From Climacium dendroides (lineage: Eukaryota > Streptophyta > Bryopsida > Hypnales > Climaciaceae): a stretch of DNA of 64,000 nucleotides. The DNA lies in assembly GCA_950106755.1 (NCBI GenBank), contig OX467092.1, positions 26,178,582 through 26,242,581 on the forward strand, given 5' to 3'. A program made the translations under genes and the position numbers. Of the stretch, positions 1 through 10,768 are shown in pieces. Numbering within the stretch: the first letter of the stretch is position 1; the number at the start of each line of letters is the position of its first letter. The notes under the pieces are model-generated. The model was given only the letters and a program-made list of their open reading frames with translations. It had not been told where the DNA came from and made no database searches.

Positions 1-641
1 GAAGGCAATCCATTGAGGGATCTTCCGATAATATGTAAAATGAGGCCGCATAGCTTTTAAAATGAGAATTATACTCCTTTGGAATATTGAATCAATAGGA
101 AATTTCTCGATCCAAGGAAATTGTACCTTTTATATGTGGGATTTTGAGTGTTGGAGCAAATAGATGAATTTGGGATGATGTGAACTCCCATATTTATTGT
201 AAGCATTACATTTGGATTTCATATTGGATTTATATGTGACATTAGAGATTGGGAGATCTCATGAAATATTTCCTAATTTTCTAGAGTATTATATACCATG
301 AAAAAATGATGAGGTAGAATAATGCAATTATGGACAATGGGTAAATTAGTGTAATCACAATTAGATACTAAAGGTGGATTCACCATTTTATAATCATTTG
401 AATGCAACAAGTAGGTGCCATTCAAATCGAATGAAAGCTTTATATTGAGGCCCGAGACCAATCAAATTGTAGTCCTATAATGTGCAGATGTTGCCACTCT
501 ATAAGACCTACATCATTCCTAATATGCAACGCCGATTGAAGTAAATGTGGATGTTCCTAATTGAAAGGATCTACAACAAGCATTACAACAATATCATTCA
601 AAAGTATCCTACGCATTCGAGGATTATTTAAGAGACTTTTC
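1..641. other. AT-rich spacer, no gene seen
   Basis: Only short open frames of about 60 codons occur here, none with a recognisable motif. I see no structural RNA and no repeat of note. Treated as intergenic or long-decayed transposon DNA. Confidence 0.5.
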
Positions 642-719
642 AATATTGTAAGATGGTGGGGATATGGCAGGGTTCTAGTGAATATTGTAAGATGGTGGGG
701 ATATGGCAGGGTTCTAGTG
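642..719. repeat. 39-bp tandem duplication
   Basis: Two identical 39-bp units lie head to tail (642-680 and 681-719), each starting AATATTGTAAGATGGTGGGG. The first bases of a third unit follow. The lack of divergence between the units suggests a recent slippage or unequal-exchange event. Confidence 0.9.
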
Positions 720-999
720 AATAATTCGACAACTCGATAGACATGACATGACATTAGAACCCATGTCCATCAAATAGGATCAATGGGCAAGTTGACTTTT
801 TTATCCTACCTAGGCCACCACATGGATGCTAAGTGGCATCTACATGATAACATTTGAACGACTGCGGGTATGGACGCGGGAAGGGGGGACTGCTTATATA
901 GGGCGACTGCATTGGGTGACCACGTGTAGGGCAACTACTAGTTAGGTAATAAAGTTATAGTGCATTTAGAGGTTTAGATTTAGGAGACTTCTGATACAC

Positions 1000-1465
1000 C
1001 TGTAGTCAGCCCCTTCGTACTTGAACTTGTCTCCTAGGTACATGTAGTTGCCCACTCTGGTACCCGCAGTCGCCCCTTAGGTACTTGCAGTTGCCCCTTT
1101 TAGTACCCACACTACTAGAAAATTTTGTTTTTCTGTTGTTTTGGTCGCGTTGATCCGGTCAAAATTTAACAGAAATCTATTGGTTTCAATAGATTTTTAT
1201 TAGATTTTGACCAGATCAACGCGACCAAAACAACAGAAAAACAAAATTTTCTAGTAGTGCCAAACTCGCGTTTGGTACCTGAACTCACCTCTTAGATCCC
1301 CATAATTGTCCCCTTTGGTACCCGTAGTCACCCTAGTAGACCCATAGTTGCTCTCATAGATCCACAATTGTCCTTCTAAACCTGTAATTGCCCCATTGCT
1401 AGATCTGATGTCACCCCAAGCCTCTAGAGCTACAATTGCCTACTGTTTTCGGCTTGTAGTCGCCT
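1000..1465. repeat. Degenerate ~20-bp tandem repeat array
   Basis: Loosely repeated units of the kind GTAGTTGCCCC-TTTTGGTACC recur many times on both sides of a 150-bp MITE at 1110-1259. The units are diverged and uneven in length. The MITE inserted into an array that already existed. No coding potential is seen. Confidence 0.6.
1110..1259. mobile_element. 150-bp palindromic CACTA-type MITE, copy 1
   Basis: The element begins CACTACTAGAAAATTTTG and ends with the reverse complement of that. The two halves are near-perfect inverted copies of each other, so the whole unit can fold as one hairpin. It is flanked by a 3-bp duplication CCA (1107-1109 and 1260-1262). The CACTA terminus and 3-bp duplication fit the En/Spm (CACTA) superfamily. 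No transposase is encoded, so it depends on an enzyme elsewhere. Two further copies lie at 5604-5753 and 6489-6638. Confidence 0.9.
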
Positions 1466-1819
1466 ATGTTGATGTAGGTTGACCTTTCCACGTAAGAATT
1501 TTTTTGGACAATCGGGCATAAAATACCGGAAATGGGGTGATCGCGCTACGAGCTTGTCTAATATGACAAATACGTGTCCAATATAACATGTGACACTTGA
1601 CAGACAACTTGACACCAAAATCCAAAATCTTGTTCAACTGAACAATCCTAACATATAGTTGGTTGTTACGTGGATTTTCAGATTTGGCAATAAAAATAAA
1701 ATTTGAAAGAATCTTCAGCGGAGAAATACGTCAAAAAAATATGGCCAATGTTGAAGGCTACACTAATGACTACAAGCCATAGTGAGTTTCTCCAATGAAA
1801 TGTTGAAGGAGACTAGGAA

Positions 1820-2113
1820 CACTATAACAAAACATGGTAAAAAAAAAATTGCAGTCAAAATCAACTACGGGTTTTTTTGCCACGGTTTTGTGCAGGCTAA
1901 CTACGCACGCAGTCAATTTCTTTTGCAATTTCCCATTACAATTTTTGGAATTTTTGAGTGTGTAATATATTACACGCTCAAAAATTTCAAAAATTGCAAT
2001 GAAAAATTGCAAAAGAAGTTGATTGTTCACTACACGCACTTGCACAAATCCGTGGCAAAAAAAACGTAGTTGATTTTGACTGCAAGTTTTTTTTGCCATG
2101 TTTTGTTATAGTG
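1820..2113. mobile_element. 294-bp palindromic MITE of a second family
   Basis: It starts CACTATAACAAAACATGG and ends with the matching inverted sequence. The arms continue inward over most of the element around a centre near 1970. The flanking 3-bp duplication is GAA (1817-1819 and 2114-2116). The termini again start CACTA, but the interior is unrelated to the 150-bp family. Overlapping open frames on both strands are consequences of the palindrome, not genes. Confidence 0.85.
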
Positions 2114-2859
2114 GAAGCTAGGCCGAGTTTTCTCGTACTGCCCTTAATGCAAGATCCTCTATTAGTACTAGGAGCACTACCTTCTAGAAATAGCAAGTAC
2201 AATTTAATACACAAAAATGTAAAGAGAGAAGAGGACGTCCAATCATTGTGAGATCTTTCACAACTAATATGCATTACAATAGAACCACTTACTCCAAACA
2301 CACACTAAGCTTCCAAAAAAATTCAACGAGTGAATAACTCATTTGCATCATACAACACAAAAATGAACAATATGTTTAGAGTGGGACTGCAATACCAAAA
2401 TATAATACTAAGAAGGGATGTTGGTGTAGGATTCAAGTCAAATAAAGAAAGTAGTTTAGGTGAAATACTAGAAGTTCAAGAATAATAGTACAAAACAAGT
2501 TATGCATTCAATTGGAACAATAGAATGCATATGACATAATCCTTGGATTGTATCCATTAGACATAGAAGAAAAGGATTATGAGACTTGATTGAGCCAAAC
2601 AGGGAAGGTGAAGTGTTCAATTTGAAATCCACACTTCAGCAAAGTAGGATTGGAAGAATATTCCCAACAAACTGTACAAGCACAATTACAACTACATTGT
2701 CATCCCTACATAAGTAAACAAAATTGAAGGACCATTTTTTGAGTGCATAATTAAAATTTTGCATTATGCTTTAGTAAATTCCTTGGACATTAAGAGGAAA
2801 GTAATGATTAATCTTACAATGAATTTTTTGTGTAGAAGTATGACACCCACTGTGTTGAT
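2114..2859. other. Spacer, no gene seen
   Basis: AT-rich single-copy-looking DNA between the second MITE and the first copia LTR. No open frame longer than background and no repeat or RNA signature was found. Confidence 0.5.
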
Positions 2860-2890
2860 TGTTGAAGAAAGTGAGTAGCATACATTAGAT
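2860..2890 (+). repeat. 31-bp duplicate of a copia LTR start
   Basis: This stretch begins TGTTGAAGAAAGTGAGTAGC, the terminal sequence of the family A LTR. It is followed at once by a second LTR start at 2891. It is either a tandem partial duplication of the LTR end or a stub of an earlier LTR. Confidence 0.6.
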
Positions 2891-3161
2891 TGTTGAAGGA
2901 AGTAAGTAGCATGCATCAAATTGTTTGAGGAAGTTCTTAGTATGGACTAACCTTAGTTAGGTGTTGTTTGTAGCTAAAGCAATGGGCTATTAGAAAAGGG
3001 AAGCCTTCCTAGTGGACACTTATCCCATATGATTAGTCGGGGCACTTGATAGTAGAGTAGTATAAGAAGGCAACCGTTAGCATGGGCTTGACATCCTTTC
3101 ACATACTTTTTGTGATCCCCCTTCATCAGAATACATTACTTTGGTGTTCTTTCTCTCAATA
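2891..3161 (+). repeat. Copia 5' LTR, diverged family A type
   Basis: It runs from TGTTGAAGGAAGTAAG to TTTCTCTCAATA and follows the 272-bp LTR of the intact A element at 38549-38820 with scattered differences. The adjacent primer site at 3162-3175 has one mismatch to the family consensus GGTTATGGGCCCAC. Together with the leader and gag start that follow, it is the 5' end of a decayed element. Confidence 0.85.
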
Positions 3162-3790
3162 GGTTATAGGCCCACTCATGTGAGTTGCTATTAAAGATCA
3201 GATCTCATTGCAAGGTGTGTTGGAGGAGCACTATTTGAGCTCAGAGCAAGTGAAGTTTGGAATTGTTTGGAGCATTTCTATTCAAGATTTGGGCCCTTTG
3301 GTGAGGTATTTCTTTGTCTTGAGTTGATTTGCATTCATTGAGGGCTGGATGTACTTGTTGCGCACTCAAGAGGGCTAATTTGGTGATTCATAACCTTAGT
3401 AGAGAGATAGAATTTGGTCCTTTCTTTAAAAGAGCTAATTTATGCATTTGGTACATCATTGGAGTGATTTGGACCACTTGAGGTTTTATTCAAGTGTTTT
3501 GGAGTACTTGAGTGTACATTGGAGAGATTTGAACCACTTGGGGTTTAATTTGAGTGATTTAGAGCATTCGAGTATGCATTCAAGAGATTTGGACCGCTTG
3601 GAGTCTGATTGGAGTGGAAGGGATCCACAATGGCCACTAGTGATGGAGATGGGGTGAGGGTCATTGACAAGTTCAATGGAGACAACTTTGGCCTATGGAA
3701 GTTCAAGATGGAGATGATCTTGGCTGAGAAGGATTTGTGGAGATTGTGGAGGGCACTGTAGAGGCTTGTGAATCTAATGTCAAGCTAATT
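3162..3790 (+). pseudogene. Decayed copia leader and gag N-terminus
   Basis: After the primer site comes a leader with repeated phrases such as GGAGTGATTTGGACCACTTG, the same kind of leader as in the intact A element. A gag start codon lies at 3630. The first residues match family A Gag, including the motif DKFNGDNFGLWKFKMEMILA. The frame is broken by a small deletion after codon ~37 and then lost. Sequence similarity to gag ends just before the solo LTR at 3794. This is a dead fragment with no protease, integrase or reverse transcriptase attached. Confidence 0.8.
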
Positions 3791-3793
3791 ATT

Positions 3794-4063
3794 TGTTGAA
3801 GATAGTGAGTAATAGCTTTAGGAAACTCTTGTAGGAGCTCTATGTATGGGCTGACCTTAGTTAGGAGTTGTTTGTAGCCAACCAAAGTGCTATTAGAGAG
3901 GGGCAGCCCTAGTATTTGTATATCCCATAAGGTTAGTCATGGCACTTGTTGGTAGAGTAGTATAAGAGGGCAGCCCCTTGCTTTGGGCTCTTTATCCCTT
4001 TCTCATGCTTGTTTTGTAATCCTCTTCATTGGAATTCAATGTTTTGGTATTCCTTTCTCAAGA
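3794..4063 (+). repeat. Solo copia LTR (A/C intermediate type)
   Basis: A 270-bp LTR starts TGTTGAAGATAGTGAG and ends CTTTCTCAAGA. It is flanked by the 5-bp duplication TTATT (3789-3793 and 4064-4068). No internal region is present, so it is a solo LTR left by recombination between the two LTRs of a full element. The last bases read CAAGA instead of the usual CAATA, one substitution. Confidence 0.8.
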
Positions 4064-4226
4064 TTATTATGCTCTCATATTGTTGGCACTTCACTTTAGA
4101 ACTATTAATTATCATTTCAAGGCCCTTTATAGGGATGGTTCAAAAAGAAGGATCACAATAAAAGTCAACTACTACATTCTATAGTTGACCTTTATGAGAA
4201 AGAAAACCCAAAACAAATGAATGATG
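4064..4226. other. Short unclassified spacer
   Basis: About 160 bp between two LTRs with no similarity that I can place. It may be residual host or older element DNA. Confidence 0.4.
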
Positions 4227-4735
4227 TGTTAAAGGAAGTGAGTAGCATGCATCAAATTGTTTGAGGAAGCTCCTAGTATGGATTAACCTTAGTTAGGTGT
4301 TGTTTGTAGCTAAGGCAATGGGCTATTAGAGAGGGGAAGCCCTCCTAGTAGACACTTATCTCATATGGTTAGTCAGGGCACTTGATAGTAGTGTAGTATA
4401 AGAAGGCAACCCTTAGCATGGGCTTGACATCCTTTCACACACTTCTTTGTGATCCTCCTTCATTGGAATACATTGCCTTGGTGTTCTTTCTTTCATTAGG
4501 TTATGGGTCCACTCATGTGAGTTCTTACTAAAGATCAGATCTCATTGCAAGGTGTGTTGGAGGAGCACCTAGGGTCTGATTTGAGAGTATTGGAGCATGT
4601 GAGTGTGCATTGCAAGGACTTGGACCACATGGGGTCTATTTTTAGAGTACTGGAGCACGTGAGTGTGCATTGGAGAGATTTGGACCACTTGGGGTTTAAT
4701 TTGAGAGTATTAGAGCATGTGAGTGTGCCTTCTTG
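4227..4735 (+). mobile_element. Copia LTR plus truncated leader (diverged A type)
   Basis: The LTR runs 4227-4498 and closely resembles the one at 2891-3161. A primer site variant GGTTATGGGTCCAC follows at 4499-4512. The leader then has three ~60-bp units ending GAGCATGTGAGTGTGC. The leader stops abruptly at about 4735 and abuts minus-strand pol sequence, so this is the 5' tip of a broken element. Confidence 0.8.
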
Positions 4736-5524
4736 AGCTTACACTTGAGGTACTCGTCATGAATCACTTCTTCAAGGTTTGAATTGAGAAAGACCGTGAT
4801 AACATCCATCTAGTGCATCTTCAAGTCCATGGTTGCCCCAATTGTTGCCATGCATCGAATGGTACAAAACTAAGCCACGGGAGCAAAAGTCTGATTGAAA
4901 TCTACCCTTCAACTTGAAAATACCCCTTGGCTACCAATCTCGCCTTGTAACATACAATGTTGCTCGATTCATCTTTCTTGGTGCAAAACACCCATTTACA
5001 TCCAACACTTGTACAATTAAGAGGAAGGGGAGAAAGTTCCAATGTACCTTTGTCCATAAGTGATGCATACTCCTCTTACATGGCTTGCTTCCACTTGCTT
5101 GCATTCGCGCTCTTCATCGCCTCACCCACATTGCGTAGATCTCTCACATAGGCTACATTGACGTGTTCTACTTGCTCTTGAAGCAATATGTGGTTCTTCC
5201 ACCATTCTCCAAGTGGCCTCCGTTCCATCCTAGGATATCTTGGGTCCTTCAAAGCATTTCCTTCGTCATTTTTACTTGGTGCCAAACTTGGAGATGGACA
5301 TGTCTTCTCCTTGGGTGTTGGTGGTGTCTCCTCATGGTCCTCCTCATTCTTGGACAAAGCATCCATGCTTGGAGATTTGTCCACCTCAAGCTTGGTTTCT
5401 TCATTGCTCCCACTTGGACACATCTCCGAAGCATCACTTAGTCCTTGCTTGTCTTCCATAAATGTGACATCTTAATTCTTGATGATCTTCTTGGTCTCCA
5501 AACACATTAGCCTATATGCCTTGG
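4736..5524 (-). pseudogene. Family A-like copia pol fragment (integrase C-terminus to RT start)
   Basis: Read on the minus strand, this is the linker after the integrase core followed by the start of reverse transcriptase. An open stretch at 5459-5076 encodes a protein similar to the intact A polyprotein, for example GEWWKNHI and EQVEHVNVA. Further downstream the RT N-terminal region is recognisable but carries stops and frameshifts. The fragment is cut at its upstream end by the C-family LTR at 5525. No start codon or function is expected. Confidence 0.8.
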
Positions 5525-5960
5525 TGTTGAAGTAAGTGAATAGAATGTTGAGATTAGTGAGTACTAGTGTTAGGTCCACTTATAGGAGCTCTTTGTATGG
5601 GCTCACTACTAGAAAATTTCGTATTTTTGTTGTTTTGGTCGCGTTGATCCGGTCAAAATCTGACAAAAATCTGTTGGTTTCAACAGATTTCTGTCAGATT
5701 TTGACCAGCTCAACGCGACCAAAACAACAGAGAAATGAAATTTTCTAGTAGTGGCTGACCTTTGTTTGGTGTTGTTTGTAGCCAACCAAGGTGCTAATAG
5801 AGAGGGGCAACCCTCTAGTGTTGAGTTATCCCATATGGTTAGTCATGGGACTTGTAGGTAGAGTAGTATAAGAGGTCATCCCCTTGCTTGGGCTCTCTAC
5901 CCCTTCCATTCACTTGTTTGTGTTCTCCCTTCCTTGCAATACAAGTTCTTTGCATTCAAT
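5525..5960 (+). repeat. C-family copia 5' LTR, interrupted by a MITE and by the hAT element
   Basis: It begins TGTTGAAGTAAGTGAATAG inside older pol sequence. A 150-bp MITE sits at 5604-5753. At 5960 the LTR is split by the 15-kb hAT transposon, and its last base is at 21010, directly before the primer site. An uninterrupted minus-strand copy of the same LTR at 28677-28939 has neither insertion and shows the single, unduplicated target sequences for both. Confidence 0.9.
5604..5753. mobile_element. 150-bp CACTA-type MITE, copy 2
   Basis: Same family as 1110-1259, with terminus CACTACTAGAAAATTTCG and a near-complete palindrome. Its 3-bp duplication is GCT (5601-5603 and 5754-5756). The C-family LTR copy at 28677-28939 lacks it and carries GCT only once, which confirms the insertion. 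Confidence 0.95.
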
Positions 5961-6780
5961 CAGGGTTGTCCCCGTCGCGTCCGTCCGTCAGGATGTTCGG
6001 ACGGACGTCAGGATCCATCCCCGGCGTCCGTTAGGATGAAATCCAAATGACAACCGGCGATAGAGGATGATTCAGACTACAGAAATGGATGGACGAGCTT
6101 CGTCGACGGGCGCTCTGGACGGCTGCGATGGACGGTCGGATGAACGGTCGATGTGGACGATCCGGTTGGATGGCCGAGATGGACCATCGACCTGGATGGT
6201 CAATTTGGACCGTCGATCTAGACAGTCTGGCTGAACGGTCGATCTAGACGGTCTAGTGGGACGGTCGATTTGGACGGTCGATCTGGACGGTCTGGTTGGA
6301 CGGTCGATCTGGACGGTCTGGTTGGACGGTCAATCTGGACGGCCGAGATGGACGGTCGATCTAGACGGTCTGGCTGGAAGGTCGATTTGGACGGTCTGGA
6401 TGGATGGTCGATGTGGACGGTCTGGATGGATGGTCGATGTGGACGGTCGAGATGGACGGTTAATCTAGACCGTCAATCTAGACGGTCTCACTACTAGAAA
6501 ATTTCGTATTTCTATTGTTTTGGTCGCGTTGATCCGGTCAAAATCTGACAGAAATCCGTTGGTTTCAACAAATTTCTGTCAGATTTTGACCGGATCAACG
6601 CGACCAAAACAACAAAAAAATGAAATTTTCTAGTAGTGTCTGGTTGGACGGTCCGGCTGGACGGTCGATCTGGACTGTCGATCTAGACGGTCTGGCTGGA
6701 CGGTCGATCTGGACGGTCGAGATGGACGGTTTGGCTGGACGGTCGAGATGGACGGTCGGGCTGGACGGTCGGGATGGACG
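5961..6780. repeat. Left subterminal GACGG repeat block of the hAT
   Basis: Dozens of short units of the type GGACGGTCGATCT and GGACGGTCTGGCT occur in direct and imperfect orientation, far richer in G+C than the flanks. They are interrupted by a MITE at 6489-6638. hAT transposases are known to bind short motifs repeated in the subterminal regions (for Ac, the AAACGG motif), so by analogy these may be transposase binding sites. The overlapping open frames rich in WTVDLDG repeats are by-products of the repeat. Confidence 0.85.
6489..6638. mobile_element. 150-bp CACTA-type MITE, copy 3
   Basis: Same family as the copies at 1110 and 5604. The 3-bp duplication is TCT (6486-6488 and 6639-6641). 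It sits within the hAT subterminal repeats, so this MITE moved after the hAT repeat block had formed. Confidence 0.95.
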
Positions 6781-8321
6781 GGCTTTGAATTTGTTGCACT
6801 TAACCCCTAAACATCTGGACTCTTCTCCCAAAATGACAATTTGGAAAATACCATTATAAAGTATGAATTAGAAGAATATTTTGGAATTGGTATACAAATA
6901 GAAGTTGTAGATTTTGAGTTGTAGATTCCATCCGTAAGGTTAGATCCACCAATGCTATCACCAATCTTTTTCTATAAATTTTGAAAGGAAAAATTCAAAA
7001 TTCCTTCAAAATTCAATTACAAGCAAAATATTATCATTCCTTGATTGAAATTTGTTGGAATGGACTTAAAATGAGGTTGTGTTGACATGGTGATTTTTTG
7101 AAATTTTTATACTCTTTACATCTATGACCTCATTTTTGCAAATCCAATTTTGAACTAGGGTCAATGCAAGTTGACCACTTGACACACTTCCACATTTGTA
7201 ATTTTAGAAAAATGTGTATTCTAAGAACAACAAATCTAACCATTAGATAAGACATGAACTAGTCAACTAGATAAAGTATCACCAAAAATTAGGATGACTT
7301 TGATCCAAGCAAAAACCAAACTGAAATAGGAAGCTGAATTTGTTCATCGTCCAAAAAATGGTTAACCCCTACATGCCTAAGGCACCCAAATCTGGTGTTG
7401 TTCAAACTTTGAAGTTAAAAAGTTGTTCTTGAATTCTAGTTATAGCATCAATAATCTGTTCTTAAAAATATGTGATAGTGATTTTTCTATTCTAAACTTT
7501 GTGTAAGGGTACCTATTGCAATCTTGACTTGTTGTAGTATTGAGAGGTCTTGGAAATGTGCCTCAAAAACATTGGATCTTGGAGGAAAAATCACATTCAA
7601 AATTCATTTAAAATTAAAGAAAATATAATATAGATTTTTAAAAGCCATAAATTAATTGGGGTTATACATATTAGGTTCTTTAACCCCATATTTGTTTGGT
7701 CACCAACTTTTTAAATTGGACTTGTGAAAAGAGGATTGTAAGACTTCACATCATTTTTTTAGTTTTAACACCCTCCTAGGCAAACATTATAATCTTTTAC
7801 TCCATAAGTGATATTGTTTAGGATTCCTTTTCTATGAGGTTTCTAACATGCCTAGTTCGAATTTATACAATTACAATTTTTTGAAAATTGATACACCTAA
7901 TGAAAATGTTGACATGTTGTTCAATTTAGAGCAAATTCTATAAAGCTCAAAGCAAACCTTGGGCATCTAGGATGCTAAGGATAAGGGATTAGAGTTTGTT
8001 ATTGAATTTCTAATTACAGAAGTTGCTAAATTGATTTTACATTGTTTGGCAAGAAATTAAAAAAAATAATCCGTGAGGGTTCTACCATCTAAGTATATAA
8101 GATTCTTCTACACTAATAGGAAAACAGCCAATGGATTAACCCAAAAGACAAAGGCAAAGCAACAATACACGAGGTGAAAAGAAAATGATAAATGTACAAT
8201 GCTTTATAAATGCATCAAAACGTGGTACATTGGTTTAGGCTTTACATTGCTCTGCTTTGTACAACTTTAGAAATTTAATTCTATGCATCTATTTATTTGT
8301 ACACAGCGTCATCTAAACTAT
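6781..8321. other. AT-rich interior of the hAT, no gene seen
   Basis: About 1.5 kb of low-complexity AT-rich DNA with only short open frames. It forms the region downstream of the minus-strand coiled-coil gene. No terminators, RNAs or transposon ends were recognised. Confidence 0.5.
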
Positions 8322-10033
8322 CTATTCTACTTCTTCAATTACAATGCCTCGTGCTATGCTGCTTCTCAAAAATCTTTGCAACTCTTGTCTTGATTGCAAA
8401 GTCGTCAAAAGCTGATGTGCGTCATGATCGTATCTGTTGTGTAAATGGGAGAAAATGGCACTCACAAGTGCAGGCTCATGGAAGGTATTGTCTTCAATGT
8501 AGTTCATTTCTTCCTCAAAATTCAATTTACCTTTGAATTCGACAAGCATGCCTTGAGAGTTAAACATTATGCCTTGTGGATGTGGTGCACGCACAAAAAT
8601 GGAGAGGTCCGGGTCCCAATGTCCACCAACAATTTGACCAAAATATATTGGAATTCCAAGTCTGGAGAACTATTCCAATCGATGCTTGCATTCTCGAGCT
8701 TCACCAGCAAATCATCAGTGAACATTTCTTCCACTCGAGGCCACGAGGTCAAGCCAAAATAACGTTCGCCGCCATCATTGAATTCCGCAGCCACTCTCTT
8801 CACTTCACGCTGCATCTGCTCAACCTCGCTTAGTGCTAAGCTGCATGTCAACTTCATGTTGCACATTTGAAGCAGCATGCGTTCCTTCTTCGGGTTTTGG
8901 ACCAACCGCATATTTTGAGCACTTAATGCGGTCATGGTCTGCTCCAAGCCAGCTTGAGCTGTAGTAAGTACCACCACATCTGCCTCGGCTTTGTTAGCGC
9001 GAAGTTCCAAAGCCCGCATAGCGTTTGTCAATTCTTCAACGTGGGCTTTAGTACTTCCAACCTCTGCTTCAGCTCGCTCCGCACGTACACGTATAATATC
9101 CAACGTGGCACCTCCAACACTTGGAAACAAGGACCGTGACCGCACCCTAAACTCGTTTGCATTGCTGGGGCCTGGTCTGTCTTCGTCTGCACCGTATGTA
9201 GCACGTTCGACCACCACATCAAGTGGTGGAATTTCGTCCGTACTCAACCGCCTTTCACGTGCTACGAGGTCGGCCTCGCGTGCGATGAGTCTTGCATTCT
9301 CATCCATAAGGGCCTTCACCCTAGCCCTTTGCCCTTCCAACTCTGCAGCATGTTGTCGTAATGTGGCTTCCTTTTCTGCTTGCAGCGTTTGGACTAATTG
9401 TCGCAAGCGAAGTACTTCATCACCTTCACCTTCCACTCCACCAATCGCATCTTCATTGGGTAGGTCTTCTTCAGTGCCCATGCCACCCTCTACCTCCATC
9501 CCGGGTTGCTCCACTTGCTCTTCCGGGTTTTCTTGCACATTGGGTACGTTGTCCAATGGCACGGCAGGGTTTGGTGGAATGCTGCGAGGTCTATTTGGTG
9601 ATTGACCATGATGCATCTTACCGAGGAAGGTTCTCCAATCCACATCCTTCCCAAGAAAAACTTCTGCATATGCCATTTGGCACAACGAAAGGGTCCCATC
9701 TTTTCTGGATCTCGAACTCCAAATCGCCAATGCCACTTCAATCAATCTCTTCTTGAAGTGCGGATGTCGGCACTGGTCGAAATTTACAACCCCGCATTTC
9801 ACATTTACCTCGTACCGGTCAGGTGCCCAATGGCGGTTGATGTGGGCCCAATCTACGAACTTTCGACACGTCACTCTTGTCCACGGTGAATCTTCATTCA
9901 TCCACCCCTCGTTTGTCATAATCTCCGGGGCATTGAGTGTGCTTCAATCCAAGGTTGCCCTATTCCCCCTCTTCTTTTTACTTGGGGGCTCACCTCCATG
10001 TCCTAAACCTCGTGCTGCATCCTCTCCGTCCAT
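8322..10033 (-). pseudogene. hAT cargo gene: coiled-coil protein of unknown function
   Basis: From a start at 10033 the frame reads a short N-terminus with a basic KKKRGNR stretch, then hits an in-frame TGA at 9944-9946. It is then open from ATG 9919 for 450 codons. The N-terminal ~110 residues are Trp- and Cys-rich (for example WAHINRHWAPDRYEV) and are not a family I can name. An acidic linker follows, then two heptad-like coiled-coil stretches at about residues 167-225 and 275-345 of the 450-codon frame. Near 8650 the frame shifts and continues as PDLSIFVRAPHPQGIMF to a stop at 8322. The gene therefore carries at least one nonsense codon and one frameshift, unless unrecognised introns remove them. 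A TATA-like box at ~10246-10252 and a GACGG block lie upstream. Confidence 0.65.
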
Positions 10034-10241
10034 TCTGGATACCTGTCCCAAATTTCCTGTACCTGTAGTTTGTTTGCGGATACACTGACAATTTGCTTTG
10101 CCTTCTGTTGCGTGAAGGCAACTGAAAAGTGGCAAAACAAATGCCAAATGTATAACACTTCCTCTTGAATTACAATGCAAAGCTTTCTTAAGCCAGGACA
10201 AAGCAACTCAAAAGAGGAAGCGATTTCAAATGAGCCAACAA

Positions 10242-10254
10242 AACATACTTATAC
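10242..10254 (-). promoter_or_regulatory. TATA-like box of the coiled-coil cargo gene
   Basis: On the minus strand the sequence GGTATAAGTATG lies about 210 bp before the likely start codon at 10033. It lies directly downstream of the GACGG-rich block at 10300-10560. The same arrangement is seen at the other two hAT genes. There is no transcript evidence. Confidence 0.4.
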
Positions 10255-10299
10255 CTCCGAATTACCGACCCAATTACGCCCGATAATTAGTACATAATC

Positions 10300-10560
10300 A
10301 TGACGTCCAGCTCAAATCCAGACCGTCCAGGGACGTGGGACGACCCTGGAATGGACGGTCAATCCGTCCACGAAGGTTTGGGACAGGTTTGGAAAGCCGT
10401 CCAGAGGTTCGGGTTAGGTTTGGAAAGTCGTGCAAAGGCTCAGGGCACCGAAAAGAGGATTGGAAAATCATTATGGCGCCGTCTGCGAGTTCCCTCGACG
10501 GCTTGTCCGTTGATCTGGACGGCCTGCTCGTCCCCTCGACGGCTTGTCCTTTGTGGGTTC
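10300..10560. repeat. Internal GACGG-rich block upstream of the coiled-coil gene
   Basis: A GC-rich island in AT-rich surroundings carries many GACGG/CCGTC motifs, including CCTCGACGGCTTGTCC twice. It resembles the subterminal blocks at both ends of the hAT and sits just upstream of the minus-strand coiled-coil gene. Confidence 0.75.
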
Positions 10561-10627
10561 ATGATTGAAATTTTCTATTGCTACGACCAAATGATGTGAA
10601 AAATTCATTCAATTGAAGCAATTTTGG

Positions 10628-10768
10628 ATCTAATGATGAGTGTGTAGTATAGCAAGCGCCAACTACTATCATCATCATACTACTAAAATCATAATGGCCT
10701 CTGGGATATTACAAATGCTACCATTAATACTAGGGGCTTGTGCTTGCTATGCTACGCATTCATTGTAT
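10628..10768. repeat. Small inverted repeat, MITE-like
   Basis: The left arm has GTGTAGTATAGCAAGCGCCA and the right arm has the imperfect complement (GCTTGCTATGCTACGCATTC). A related left arm recurs at about 11338-11400. No convincing target duplication was found, so classification as a MITE is tentative. Confidence 0.45.

Noticed and set aside
1770..2301. Overlapping frames of about 100 codons on both strands
   Set aside because: They are produced by the palindromic 294-bp MITE.
5188..5475. Three overlapping plus-strand frames of 70-95 codons
   Set aside because: They are antisense to the minus-strand family A pol fragment, whose linker region explains their open length.
6256..6859. Open frames with repeated WTVDLDG-like peptides
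   Set aside because: They are translations of the GACGG subterminal repeats and occur in several frames and on both strands.
8991..9605. Plus-strand open frame of 204 codons
   Set aside because: It is antisense to the coiled-coil gene, has an unnatural Ser/Ala/Arg-rich composition and no motif.
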